Positions 11,934-22,235 of a stretch of 64,000 nt of DNA are shown here, in pieces. The stretch covers positions 48,323,523-48,387,522 of the forward strand of contig NC_091300.1 of the NCBI RefSeq assembly GCF_038502225.1. The letters run 5' to 3'. The position numbers were made by a program, and so were the translations under genes. The notes below the pieces were generated by a model. It was not told the origin of the DNA, searched no databases, and saw only the letters and a program-made list of their open reading frames with translations. Source of the DNA: Cherax quadricarinatus (taxonomy: Eukaryota; Arthropoda; Malacostraca; Decapoda; Parastacidae). The number at the start of each line of letters is the position of its first letter. The first letter of the stretch is position 1.

Positions 11934-12850
11934 TTAAGGCAACTGGACACTTGTTGTAGGTGAAACACAGACAGGAGTGACAGGATCACCAGTGCCTGAC
12001 CACCTGGATGCACTACTGGAAAATGCACTGGCTTGTAAGGACATAATCCGAACGTCGTACTCTGCGGCAGTATGGCAGATCTCGGATCCAAGCTGGTAAC
12101 CCAAAAATGGTACGATCAAGTCATCAATTTGGGCATGCCATCGGTAAGGGTCAAGCACAATACGTAAGTCTCTCATGGAAGTAAATCCCAGTAGAAGATC
12201 ACCAGGGAAAGTAATCTGGTCGACAACAAGGAAGGAAGCAGTGAAGTCTCTACCTTGGATAGAAAAAGTGAGGGAAGTTCGACCTCGGACACGCAGGTGA
12301 GAACCAGCTGCTCCACTAAGGGAGGACACATGAGTCGGTTCTACGAGAAGGACATGCCGTAACTGCTTATCCTTAAACAAACTAGACCGGATAATATTGA
12401 CTTGTGCACCAGAGCCCATGAACACATGAACGGGCGCATTATGAACAGATGCTTGCACTATGGGACCTATAGTTGCATCGGAAGTTATGTTGTAACAAGT
12501 CCGCAGACTATGGTTACTGAATGTACTATGAAGACTACGAGGTTCATAATGACTCTGTATACTGGTCCTTGGTGATCGCTGCGATAATTGTCTTCCATGA
12601 TTAGTCGCTGTGACACAAACAAGAGGTGGTGCAGACTGAGGCATAGGTGTGAAATTACTTTTGATACACGGGAAAGTAACCTGGGGGCACAAAGAACATA
12701 CATGATTTAGGGCTGTAAGTGGTTCCATCGTCACAGTTGGAGGATTAGCCTCATAAGCACACATTAGTTCTTTGTTTGCTCCAAAAGCTGCTATTTTAGC
12801 AAACGACACTATGGATCGTTTATCCTCGTCAGAGACAAAGGCTAAGGACT
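11934..12850 (-). pseudogene. Gypsy gag C-terminus and aspartic protease
   Basis: The longest open frame of the element (about 300 codons on the minus strand, entered from gag near 12850). The protease is at about 12450-12100: VHVFMGSGAQVNIIRSSLF, later SFLVVDQITFPGDLLLGF and LRIVLDP. Retroviral-type proteases have D-T/S-G-A at the active site. Here the position reads G-S-G-A, so the catalytic Asp is missing even though the rest of the fold is recognisable. The upstream part is Cys/His-poor, and I see no CCHC zinc knuckle. The frame then shifts into the linker. Confidence 0.8.
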
Positions 12851-13398
12851 GGACAGCATTGATAAGTGTGATGATAAAAGTTTATCTAATCTAATAGCAA
12901 ATGCACTCAACGATTCATTAGTCTTGGGTGTAGCATTCACGAGTTCCCTAAGAACGACAAATGGATCAGTTGTTTTTGCTGGTACATGGGAAGAACGAAT
13001 CAGTTCCTTATATTGTGACCACTTAATAAAATTCCTGAAGTCTCGCATTTCAAGGAGATCGACAACGTGAACAGCAGCAGGGGGCCGATGAAGAGCTTCT
13101 TTTGCAAATCTGATAAGGCTTTCCTTTGAAGGAGGACCGTCAACTAGAGCATTAACACGAGAACGAATGGCAGTAAACCATGCTTCAAGACTATGTACAT
13201 GGCCATTGAATAAAGGTAACTCATCAAGGGAATCACGAGTAAAACTATAGTGTCTCAGTATCTGGGTCGGTCTGTCAGTCGATAAGGAACTCTGAGGACT
13301 GATACACTACACTGAGGACTGATGACAGGAGCAGCAGTAGCCTGAGAGGTCTGAGTGTCGCCATTCACTAAAGTATCACTTGAAGGTATGTGAGACAT
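12842..13398 (-). pseudogene. Gypsy gag
   Basis: Structural protein that packages element RNA. The likely start is the ATG at 13398 (MSHIPSSDTLVNG), after an AT-rich leader. A frameshift near 13255 is needed to continue into DELPLFNGHVHSLEAWFTAI and KESLIRFAKEALHRPPAAV, then EMRDFRNFIKWSQYKELI and ESLSAFAIRLDKLLSSHLS. The pattern 'LPxFxG....LExWFxAI' is typical of Ty3/Gypsy gag. A second shift near 12850 joins it to the protease frame. Not functional as it stands. Confidence 0.75.
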
Positions 13399-14164
13399 AA
13401 TGGCAAAGAAGTTGCACAAAAACAAATAAGGCAAGAATAATGAATAATAAAAATGACACAAATGCTAAAATTAAAATAAGAGATGTAACTAATTTTGCAG
13501 AAGTAAAAAAAATGTCTAAGATACACTGCAAGAGGAAGGCCAACTCATTGTAAGGGACTGCTGACCAAGATAAAGAAACACATTGAAATTTATAAGAAAG
13601 TAAAAATATTACTGAAGGCTGAATTAAATGCAAAATGAGCTGTCAGTATCCTTACTTCAATAAAGAAATTTACTAATAAAATTGTAAATCAATGTAAAAA
13701 GTATAAAATAAAATCACTAAATTGTATGCAAAGAGAGATAACTGGGAAATTTAAATATTATCTAAGAGTGCAGAAACAAAGTTAAAATATAACGCAAAGA
13801 AGATATCAGGAAAAATAATAAAATTAAAAACAAGACACTCAAACAATAATGAACTGAGAATTACAATGCATAAAAATATCAATAAAAAGAAAATTCACTG
13901 CAGAACAAGTGCAATAAAATAAGGCGCAGAATTAATCAGTTTAACAATAAAAGTTACACTGAGAAAATGCAGGTTAAATAATAATAATAAAAATATGAAG
14001 AAAACTGGCTGAACACTTTAACTCTTAATTGTAAATTAGAAAATAATTTACTTATACAGAGTAAATATAACACTTTAAGTTAAAAAGAAGCGAAAATTAC
14101 ACTAAGAGTGAATTTGTTCAAAGAAATATGAATATGAATAAAAATGACACAAGATACAGAACGG
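13399..14164 (-). other. Gypsy leader, AT-rich part
   Basis: An A-rich (plus strand) stretch between gag and the 25-bp array, with many short poly-A and AATAA runs and no coding signal. Its position between the LTR and gag makes it untranslated leader of the element. Confidence 0.6.
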
Positions 14165-15660
14165 GAAGTGTAACACTTGCAAGTGGCGGCACACACACCA
14201 CTTGCAAGTGGCGGCACACACAACACTTGCAAGTGGCAGGGCACACACCACTTACAAGTGGTGGCACACACAACACTTGCAAGTGGCGGCACACACCACT
14301 TACAAGTGGCAGGGCACACACCACTTACAAGTGGCAGGGCACACACAACACTTGCAAGTGGCGGCACACACAACACTTGCAAGTGGCAGGGCACACACCA
14401 CTTACAAGTGGTGGCACACACAACACTTGCAAGTGGCGGCACACACCACTTACAAGTGGCAGGGCACACACCACTTACAAGTGGCAGGGCACACACAACA
14501 CTTGCAAGTGGCGGCACACACAACACTTACAAGTGGCAGGGCACACAACACTTACAAGTGGCGGCACACACAACACTTGCAAGTGGCAGGGCACACACCA
14601 CTTACAAGTGGCAGGGCACACACCACTTACAAGTGGCAGGGCACACACCACTTACAAGTGGCAGGGCACACACCACTTACAAGTGGCAGGGCACACACCA
14701 CTTACAAGTGGCAGGGCACACAACACTTACAAGTGGCAGGGCACACACCACTTACAAGTGGCAGGGCACACAACACTTACAAGTGGCGGCACACACAACA
14801 CTTACAAGTGGCAGGGCACACAACACTTACAAGTGGCGGCACACACAACACTTACAAGTGGCGGCACACACAACACTTACAAGTGGCGGCACACACAACA
14901 CTTACAAGTGGCGGCACACACAACACTTACAAGTGGCGGCACACACAACACTTACAAGTGGCGACACACAACACTTGTGGCGGCACACACAACACTTACA
15001 AGTGACACACAACACTTACAAGGGCACACAACACTTACAAGTGGCGGCACACACAACACTTACAAGTGGCGGCACACACAACACTTACAAGTGGCGGCAC
15101 ACACAACACTTACAAGTGGCGGCACACACAACACTTACAATTGGCGGCACACACAACACTTACAAGTTGCGGCACACACAACACTTACAAGTGGCGGCAC
15201 ACACAACACTTACAAGTGGCGGCACACACAACACTTACAAGTGGCGGCACACACAACACTTACAAGTGGCGGCACACACAACACTTGCAAGTGGCGGCAC
15301 ACATAACACTTACAAGTGGCGGCACACACAACACTTACAAGTGGCGGTCACGCAAAGCACTTACAAGTGGCAGAGCACACAACACTTACAAGTGGCAGCA
15401 CACACAACACTTACAAGTGGCAGGGCACACAACACTTACAAGTGGCGGCACACACAACACTTACAAGTGGCGGCACACACAACACTTACAATTGGCGGCA
15501 CACACAACACTTACAAGTTGCGGCACACACAACACTTACAAGTGGCGGCACACACAACACTTACAAGTTGCGGCACACACAACACTTACAAGTGGCGGCA
15601 CACACAACACTTACAAGTGGCGGCACACACAACACTTGCAAGTGGCGGCACACATAACAA
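14165..15660. repeat. 25-bp tandem array inside the Gypsy leader
   Basis: About 60 units of 25 bp, consensus cacttacaagtggcggcaca plus cacaa, with an alternative form carrying gcagggcacacac. The left end keeps cacttgcaagtg, a perfect 12-bp palindrome. Most units carry one mismatch (cacttacaagtg). Because 25 is not a multiple of 3 and units lack stops, all three plus frames appear open for hundreds of codons (repeated HLQVA and HNTYKW). These are not genes. Two unit types are interspersed at the left and become homogeneous to the right, as in recent local expansion. Confidence 0.93.
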
Positions 15661-17085
15661 GGATTGTTCATTTCACTTGCAACAAAATCTTGCTGTGACA
15701 GATACGACAAGAACACACTCGCTGGGCATAAAAATAATGGTACAAGAGTCTGCGAAAAAATCCAGGGAATGAGACACTGCTTGACATAGAAAAACGGTTC
15801 ACACAGAAATAAATGGGTAATTTAGTATAATGTTATGAATAGCACAACATGAATTGCAATAACGACAAATACTGGAGAATACAATGCTGAAAGAGCACAA
15901 GGTAAAAACAAAAATAAATGAATTACTTCACACGGAGTGAATGGGGTAAGGAATAAAATACTGCGCACAATTAAAGAAACTTGTACACTACAAAATAATA
16001 CTACAGGCAGAGAGTAGCATAAAAAAATATAAAAATGAAACACGAAAGATGAACGATAACACTAGGAGAATATATAATAATGAGTCAAAGAAAACACTGA
16101 GTCTGCACTGAAAACACAAGACTTAGAGGACACAAGAAATTCACTAGAAATGTCTCGCACACGCAAATGTCTTTAAATGCAAATGCAAACCTCTCTAAAC
16201 AGAAAATTATCACTGAAGTCTGGAAGCCGTGGTGTTGGGTGGTGAACAGTGAGGGAGCCACGGCTGTCAGCGGGACACCACTGGAAGAAACTCAAGAAAT
16301 GCCCATAACTTGGAGACTCACACACTTAGGCTTTAACGGTGGTGCTCAGGTGAAATACAGGTGAAATACAAGTGAAGTACAGCTCTTGACCCAGTGTGTG
16401 AGCAGTAGAAAGGTGAAGAACACAAGGTGGAGAGTGCCAGAAGTGGGGATGTGAGAGGTGGTGGGTGGGTGATGGAGGATTGCGGTGGCGGTGGGAGAGC
16501 GGAACAACCTGACCCACTCTGCACGCTCACTACCACTCACTAAATCTCGCCTCTCACGAGAAAACCCAAGTGGCTTAAACCACTATATGCCACAGGGATG
16601 GTGAATAACTCTTACCAGCATCCAACTGGTAACACAGTGTTACTGGAGACAATTTCAAAGAGGAACTTGCGTAGCTTATGTCTCTCTCTCAGCTGAGTTA
16701 GGAAGCTGGTTCGTCTTGCTGGCTTAACCCTCGAGAATGGCTGACTGGAAGGTGTGTAACGATGCACACAGCATGAAGGAGCAGGTGGATGACAGGAGAC
16801 AGGCTGGATGATAGACTGAGGCAGGCTGACTGGCACTCTCTCCCACAGACTGGCTTACTGGCTGGCTTAATTGCAAATTCGGGTCAACCCCTCGAAGATT
16901 GAAGCAATTAGCACACGAACTAAGCCAGAAAGCTGGAGAGGCAGCTGCAACTGGCTTGCAGGCTGGGGCAGCACTGGGTGGAGGTGGGTGAGGGTAGAAG
17001 CGGGCTAAATGGAGGTGGCGGTAGAGACGTCCCCTCTGACCTGTGGGCACTCCACAAACAATCTTCTAACGGCGGAAATACCACG
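15661..17085 (-). other. Gypsy leader, LTR-proximal part
   Basis: Non-coding. 15661-16160 is AT-rich. 16160-17085 is more GC-balanced, with a short tandem motif caggtgaaata at 16347-16380. No conserved protein is encoded. It lies between the primer-binding site and the tandem array of the Gypsy element. Confidence 0.55.
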
Positions 17086-17103
17086 CCCACAATGCTACCA
17101 CCA
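17086..17103 (-). other. Putative primer-binding site (tRNA-Leu type)
   Basis: Three bases inside the 5' LTR, the minus strand reads TGGTGGTAGCATTGTGGG. It begins with TGG, as expected for pairing to a tRNA CCA end. Ten of the first eleven bases match TGGTGGCAGCG, the primer site I associate with tRNA-Leu in many Gypsy elements. The tRNA identity is from memory of family practice. Confidence 0.6.
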
Positions 17104-17106
17104 ATT

Positions 17107-17360
17107 TGTCCTGTGGGTTCCGTAACGTGTATTGGGTATTAACACTCACATAGTCAATAATGAAGTATATTAAAGCGGAATGTATGGGAAATACCAAGCC
17201 TGATCTGCGTCTCTCCTGTCTATCCTTCAACTCACAAGATAATTCCTAGAGGGTGAGCGGCATTCAAAACATGCTAGGGTCAGCTGTAACAGTGAATAAC
17301 AAGTGATTCACACAGACGGTTGTTAGTGAGTAACTGGTAACTGGTACTGGTACTACTTAG
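17107..17360 (-). repeat. Gypsy 5' LTR
   Basis: Direct repeat of 6793-7055 in the same orientation. The outer edge at 17360 is fixed by the AGTAT target duplication and by resumption of the minisatellite. The inner edge at 17107 is fixed by the primer-binding site. Confidence 0.85.
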
Positions 17361-18915
17361 AGTATTAGCTCGGAATCTAACCTGAATGAAAGGGGCCAGT
17401 AGTACCTAGGTACCTAACCTGCTATACAAATTGGGCGAGTAGGAGCCCGGAACCTAACCATCTGTATAAGTGGTGCCTTCAGTAGCCTGGAAATTGTCAT
17501 CCCAATGAGTGGAGTCAGCTTAGCTTGGAAGCTAGCCTGAAAAATAATGTGAAATTTGTAGCATGGAACCTAACCTGCTGTATAATTGCAGCCAGCAGTA
17601 GTCTGAAGCCATAACCTACTGTATAAGTGGGGCCAGTAGTATTCCGGAACCTTAACCTGTTGTATAAATGAAGCCAGTAGTAGTCCGGAACCTTTTAACC
17701 AGCGGTATAAGTGGCGCCAGTAGCTGCTTGTAACAAAATGTGCAGTATAAGTGGGGTCAGTATCAGCCTGGAACAAAACCTGCTGTATAAGTGGGGTCAG
17801 TATCAGCCCAGAACAAAACCTGCTGTGTAAGTGGGGCCAATAGTAGCCTGGAACCTAAATTGATGCATAACCGAGGTCAGTAATTGCTCAGAACCTAACC
17901 TGCTGTATAAATGTTGCCAGTAGTACCTCGGAACCTAACCTGCTGTATAAATCGGGCCAGTAAGAGCCCGGATCCTAACCATCTGAATAAGTGGTGCCTG
18001 CAGTAGCCCAGAAATTATCGTCCAAATAAGTGGGGTCAGTTATAGCTCAGAAGCTAGACTGCTATGTAAGTTGGGCAATTAGTAGGATGGAACCTTACCT
18101 GCTGTATAAGAGGAGCCAGTAGTACTCTGGAACCTTAACCTGCTGTATCAGTGGGGCAAGTAGTGCTAGTAGCCTGGAAAGTAAGCTGCTTTATATGTGG
18201 GGCCAGTAGCTTGGAACCTAACCTCTGAATAAATGGGGACAGCAGTTGCACGGAATCTAAACTGCTTTACAAGTAGGGCCAGCCAGAAGTTGCCCAGAAC
18301 CTAATGTGCTGTATAATTGGGGCCAGCCAGAAGTAGCCCAGAACCTAACCTGCAGTATAAGTGGTGCCAGTACTAGTCTGGAACCTAACCTACTGTATAA
18401 GTGGGGCTAATACTAGCCCGGCACCTAACCTGCTGTATAAGTTGGGCAAGTAGTAGCCTTGAATCTAACCTGCTGTGTAAGTGAGGCCAGTATATTAGCT
18501 CGGAAACTAACCTGCTGTATTAGTAGGGTCGGTAGTAGATTGGAAACTAACCTACTGTATAAATGGGGCCAGTACTGGCCCAGAAACGAATGTGCTGTGT
18601 AAGTGGGGCCAGTATTAGCTTGGAACCTAACGTGCTACATAAGTGGGCCCAGTATTAGTCGGGAAGCTATCCTGCTGTATATGTTGGGCCAGATGTAGCC
18701 CAGAACATAACCTGCCATATAAATGGGGCCAGTAGTAACTCTGAATATAATCTGGCGTATAAGTGGGGCAAGTAGTAGCTCGGAACCTATCCTGCCGTAT
18801 AAAGAGGACCAGTAGTAGCCTGGAACCAAACCTGCTGCATAACTGAACATAGCATTAGCTCGGAACCTAACCTGCTGTATAAATGTTGCCAGTAGTACAT
18901 CGAAACCTAACCTGC
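17361..18915. repeat. 40-bp minisatellite, block 2
   Basis: The same 40-bp family as 3535-6792, continuing in phase after the Gypsy insertion. Diverged units, non-coding. Confidence 0.93.
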
Positions 18916-19914
18916 GATTGTACTATAATACTGATAATTCTAGCACCACACTTAGTGTTTAAAAACTACACTGCTAACAGCTGAGTGCTTCTGTCAGCAA
19001 TATTGCATCAGACATTACTGACCTACTAAACTTGACCTCAGGGTCAGTGACCTTGAAGGGTACAGGGTACATATGGCTGGACCTTGATGCCAGCTGTCCT
19101 GTGTGATGTGGTCTCAGCTTGGAACACTGCTGAGTCACCATAAGTAATAATGTTATACACTTCATTCACTATATATAAATGTCACTGTATAATTGTATAT
19201 GTATATCACACATGTATATTTCTTACACACACATATATAAATGTCACTGTTAATATATGAAAGCTTACACTTTATATAACTTCCTTACTTATATATAACA
19301 GTTAAATATATAAGAGGCAAATAAACACAGTCTTGTCTCTTAATTTATGTCTATAAACATTATAAACACTGTATATATATACTCAAAAACTGAACGCCAT
19401 CTGGCTTGTTGCTGATGTCAACGATTCTTGAGTTTGGTCGCCAGTGGATGACTTGAGTGGGCGATCCAGCACCTGTTTTCTATTGGGTGACTGAGGGACT
19501 CATAGTGAGCACCTCCCATTTTCTATTGGCTAGTGAGGCTGCCCATTCTCTGTGATTGAGCCTGGAGGTACTCATTTATTCTGATTTACATTGTAAAAAC
19601 ACTTGTTTTACGAAGGACCTTGGCTCTTAATTTATTTGTGCACTGTAATACAAGGTTTGGACCATCATGTGGCCACTTATCTGGTTCGAAGGACCGACAG
19701 TAGAGGTTACATACAAACAAGCAAAGTCATATAAGTGAACTGTAAAGGGACTTAGCTTGATGACAATTACACTGTTCCGCGGCCATTTCCAGAAAGATCT
19801 TGGAGTAGTCGATGTAACCACACTTGGGCTGCCAAAAGATGGGTTTTATAATTATAATTATTCCTAGGAGTTGTTATTCATCATATCTCAAAAACTAACT
19901 ACTAAAGTTATACA
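18916..19914. other. LTR-like or leader debris, non-coding
   Basis: No protein homology seen. AT-rich, with tatata runs, a cluster of cctattggc-like CCAAT motifs (19480-19540) and the string atctggttcgaaggacc at about 19678, which could be a degenerate primer-binding site. I infer remains of an LTR element because the next 1.4 kb is LTR-derived, but the call is weak. The left flank ends in cctgc and the minisatellite resumes with cctgc at 21353. Confidence 0.35.
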
Positions 19915-20280
19915 TACTTGTGTAGGCTTGATGGCCCATGGATCACTGAGTGTATGGCAATAAATCTAGAGAAAAATGAACTAGCTATTTGCTGTGCAGC
20001 TGATCTAACTAGTATCATTAATGACTAGACCTACCTGGGTAACTGTATCGGACCCATATGTTTACTCGAGTATCGGTGTCTTGATTAAAGAATGAGTGTC
20101 TTGCAATGCACTGTTAGTGCACCTAATTGTCTTTCAACCAGTTAAATTTAAAGTATTATTACTATAGGCAGTTCAACACACTTCCTGTAATTGTTCTACT
20201 GTAAATGTGGACTGTCTTTGCACAAAAACGCACGGATTTGTGTTCTTTGTTCATTATCCCAGCATTAATGTTTCCCTTCA
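19915..20280 (-). repeat. Diverged BEL/Pao LTR fragment
   Basis: It aligns in direct orientation with the Pao LTR at about 28840-29245. Shared islands include acctgggta..tgtatc.gac, aagaat.agtgt.ctt and gcacggat...tgttctttgtt. Clearly more diverged than the adjacent inverted copy. Confidence 0.6.
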
Positions 20281-20287
20281 CGAGGTT

Positions 20288-21352
20288 TGTGGAGAAATTT
20301 TCTCCAGGAGGGGGTATCAGCCCCCTTCAGCCCCTTTCAGCCCTGAGGGGCCCAGCCCTCTCAGAAGGGGCAAACATCTTGTTTACTGCTACAGCAAGTA
20401 ATTGATTCCAGATGCAATACGAGTATGTGACGTGGTCAAGCGACCACTGCTCCTTGCAAGAGTCCAGTGTTGCAAAGTGTAGTTAAATAAGAGACAGTCG
20501 ATCTCTTACCTTAGCAGGACAGCTAAGGAAAATCCTGCTTCCACTTTATTACCATGGTGAAGATAGTGGAGATTGTTGTCTATGCTTAAGACAACAAGAA
20601 TCAAGCATTCTGCTTTGGTTCATGGAGGAAGTTTGGCAAGGAAGCAAAAAGTACTAGGTCAGCTTTTCCTTTATGTTCTAGGGGTATTGCAGTGGCGTAG
20701 GATGCTGTGAGGTCAGATTACTTTTCACCCTACTGGGAGTCACACTGACGCCAGGGTAACCAACAAAGAACACTGATCCGTGCATTAGTGTGAACAAAGT
20801 ATCTCACAAAACACGATAAACACTTGCAGAGAAGTGTGATCAGCTTATTTAGTGATAAGATTGTGAACAATAAAGACAAATCTTGTGGAACATAGTTTAC
20901 CAGTGTATGTATTCCTAGACTATGGAAGACGTGGACATCCAAGGACATTTCAGCTATCAAGTTACCGATATTTGTTGAGGGTGTAAAGAACACCATAGCT
21001 CATGCTACAAGAGCAAGGTAGGTTATGAATTTATTGTAATACGGGGGACTGCACAGTTCTTGTGTCGCAAGGAGTTTGTAATCAACCTATAATCGACAGT
21101 GAGGTTCGGACTTTTGAGTCCACACACAAGTTTGTCTGCAATCAGTGAATGAAATATACTGACATAACGCCCCGTAGGGGTAAATTATTGTTAACATAAT
21201 ACATATATCCTATTACAACCTGTTGTGAAGTGGGTAAGACAACTTCTCAAAACCTTGCCTTCAGGGGTGGCTGTGTGGGCGATAGCTGTCTTGTTAGCTA
21301 AGTACCCCCTATATTTAATCTTTAACCTTAGCTGGTAAACCATTTCTGAACA
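20288..21352 (+). repeat. BEL/Pao LTR, plus orientation
   Basis: About 1.07 kb that matches the reverse complement of 28622-29577 end to end. It begins TGTGGAGAAATTTTCTCC and ends accatttctgaaCA, so it has canonical TG...CA ends. It contains cttaccttagcaggacagct and gtcagattacttttcaccct as landmark blocks. No direct repeat abuts both ends, so it is not a clean solo LTR. It sits head to head with the diverged minus copy. Confidence 0.75.
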
Positions 21353-21815
21353 CCTGCTGTATAACTGTGGCCAGTAGTAGATCGGAACATTTCCTGCTGA
21401 ATAAGTGGGGCTAGTAGTCCGGAACCTAACCTGCTGTATATGTGGCACAAGTAGCCAAGAATCTTCCCTGTTATATAAGTGGTACAAATTGAAGCTAGAA
21501 CCAAACCTGCTGTATAAGTGGGGCCAGTAGTAGCCCGAAACCTACCTTGATCAATAAGTGGGGCTGGTAGTAGCTTAAAACCTAACCTGCTGTATAAGTG
21601 AGGCAAGTAGCCTGACACCTAACCTGCTGTATGAGTGGGGCCAGTAGTAGCTCGGCACCTAACCTGCTGTATAAGTGGGGCCAGTAATAGCTCGTGATTT
21701 ATCCTGCTTTATAAGTGGGGACAGCAATAGCTTGGAATCTATGCTGCTTTATGAGTGGGGCCAATAGTAACTTGGAACCCAACCTGCTGCATAAGTGGCG
21801 TCTTACTCTAGTGAC
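21353..21815. repeat. 40-bp minisatellite, block 3
   Basis: Right-hand remainder of the 40-bp array, starting cctgctgtataactgtggc and ending near gctgcataagtggcg. Same family as blocks 1 and 2. Confidence 0.9.
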
Positions 21816-22235
21816 TTTCAGTTTTTTCTCAGTCCCAGTTTATACTAATGAAATGAAGATGATTTTATTCATTTTTAAATTGAAAGTGACCTGATATAAA
21901 CCTGAAAGTGATCTGATATAAACTTGAAAGTGAGCTCATATTAACTTGAAAGTGGTGAAAATACAGTGAACCCTCTATTTACAATATTCTTCCTATAAGA
22001 CATATAACACCTCAAAACTATCATTCAGAACACAAACACCAATACACTTGTTTTATGGTAATTCATTCCAAGATGCCAGAGCACATACAACCTGCCCCTG
22101 GACATTTTTTGTTGCTAAAACACTCTGGTGTTTTCTGAGTGGTAAACAAATAGTCTTAAGCTTGTAATATCCAGAAGCATTGACATCAAACAGCAGAGTA
22201 AGACATAACTCCATAGTCTTATGACCAGCCATAGT
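21816..22235. other. Non-coding spacer with a 22-bp tandem repeat
   Basis: The motif tgaaagtgacctgatataaa recurs at 21881, 21903, 21925 and 21947 (period 22). The rest shows no gene or known repeat. Confidence 0.7.

Larger units (their letters stand above)
6793..17360 (-). mobile_element. Ty3/Gypsy LTR retrotransposon, nearly complete but inactive
   Basis: A 10.6-kb element in minus orientation inserted inside the 40-bp minisatellite. Order on the minus strand: 5' LTR (17360-17107), primer-binding site, long leader with a 25-bp array, gag, protease, RT, RNase H, integrase, C-terminal domain, 3' LTR (7055-6793). Flanks read tcAGTAT before 6793 and agAGTATtagctc after 17360. Removing the element and one AGTAT restores a normal minisatellite unit, so the boundaries and a 5-bp target duplication are well supported. 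Gene order (integrase after RT) is diagnostic of Ty3/Gypsy. Multiple frameshifts and catalytic changes make it inactive. A TTAA element is nested in it. Confidence 0.92.

Noticed and set aside
14128..15772. Plus-strand frames of 531, 392 and 267 codons (HNTYKW / HLQVA repeats)
   Set aside because: Artefact of the 25-bp array in the Gypsy leader. All three frames are open equally.
20205..20405. Two overlapping plus frames of about 65 codons
   Set aside because: Fall across the junction of two inverted LTR sequences. No conserved protein.
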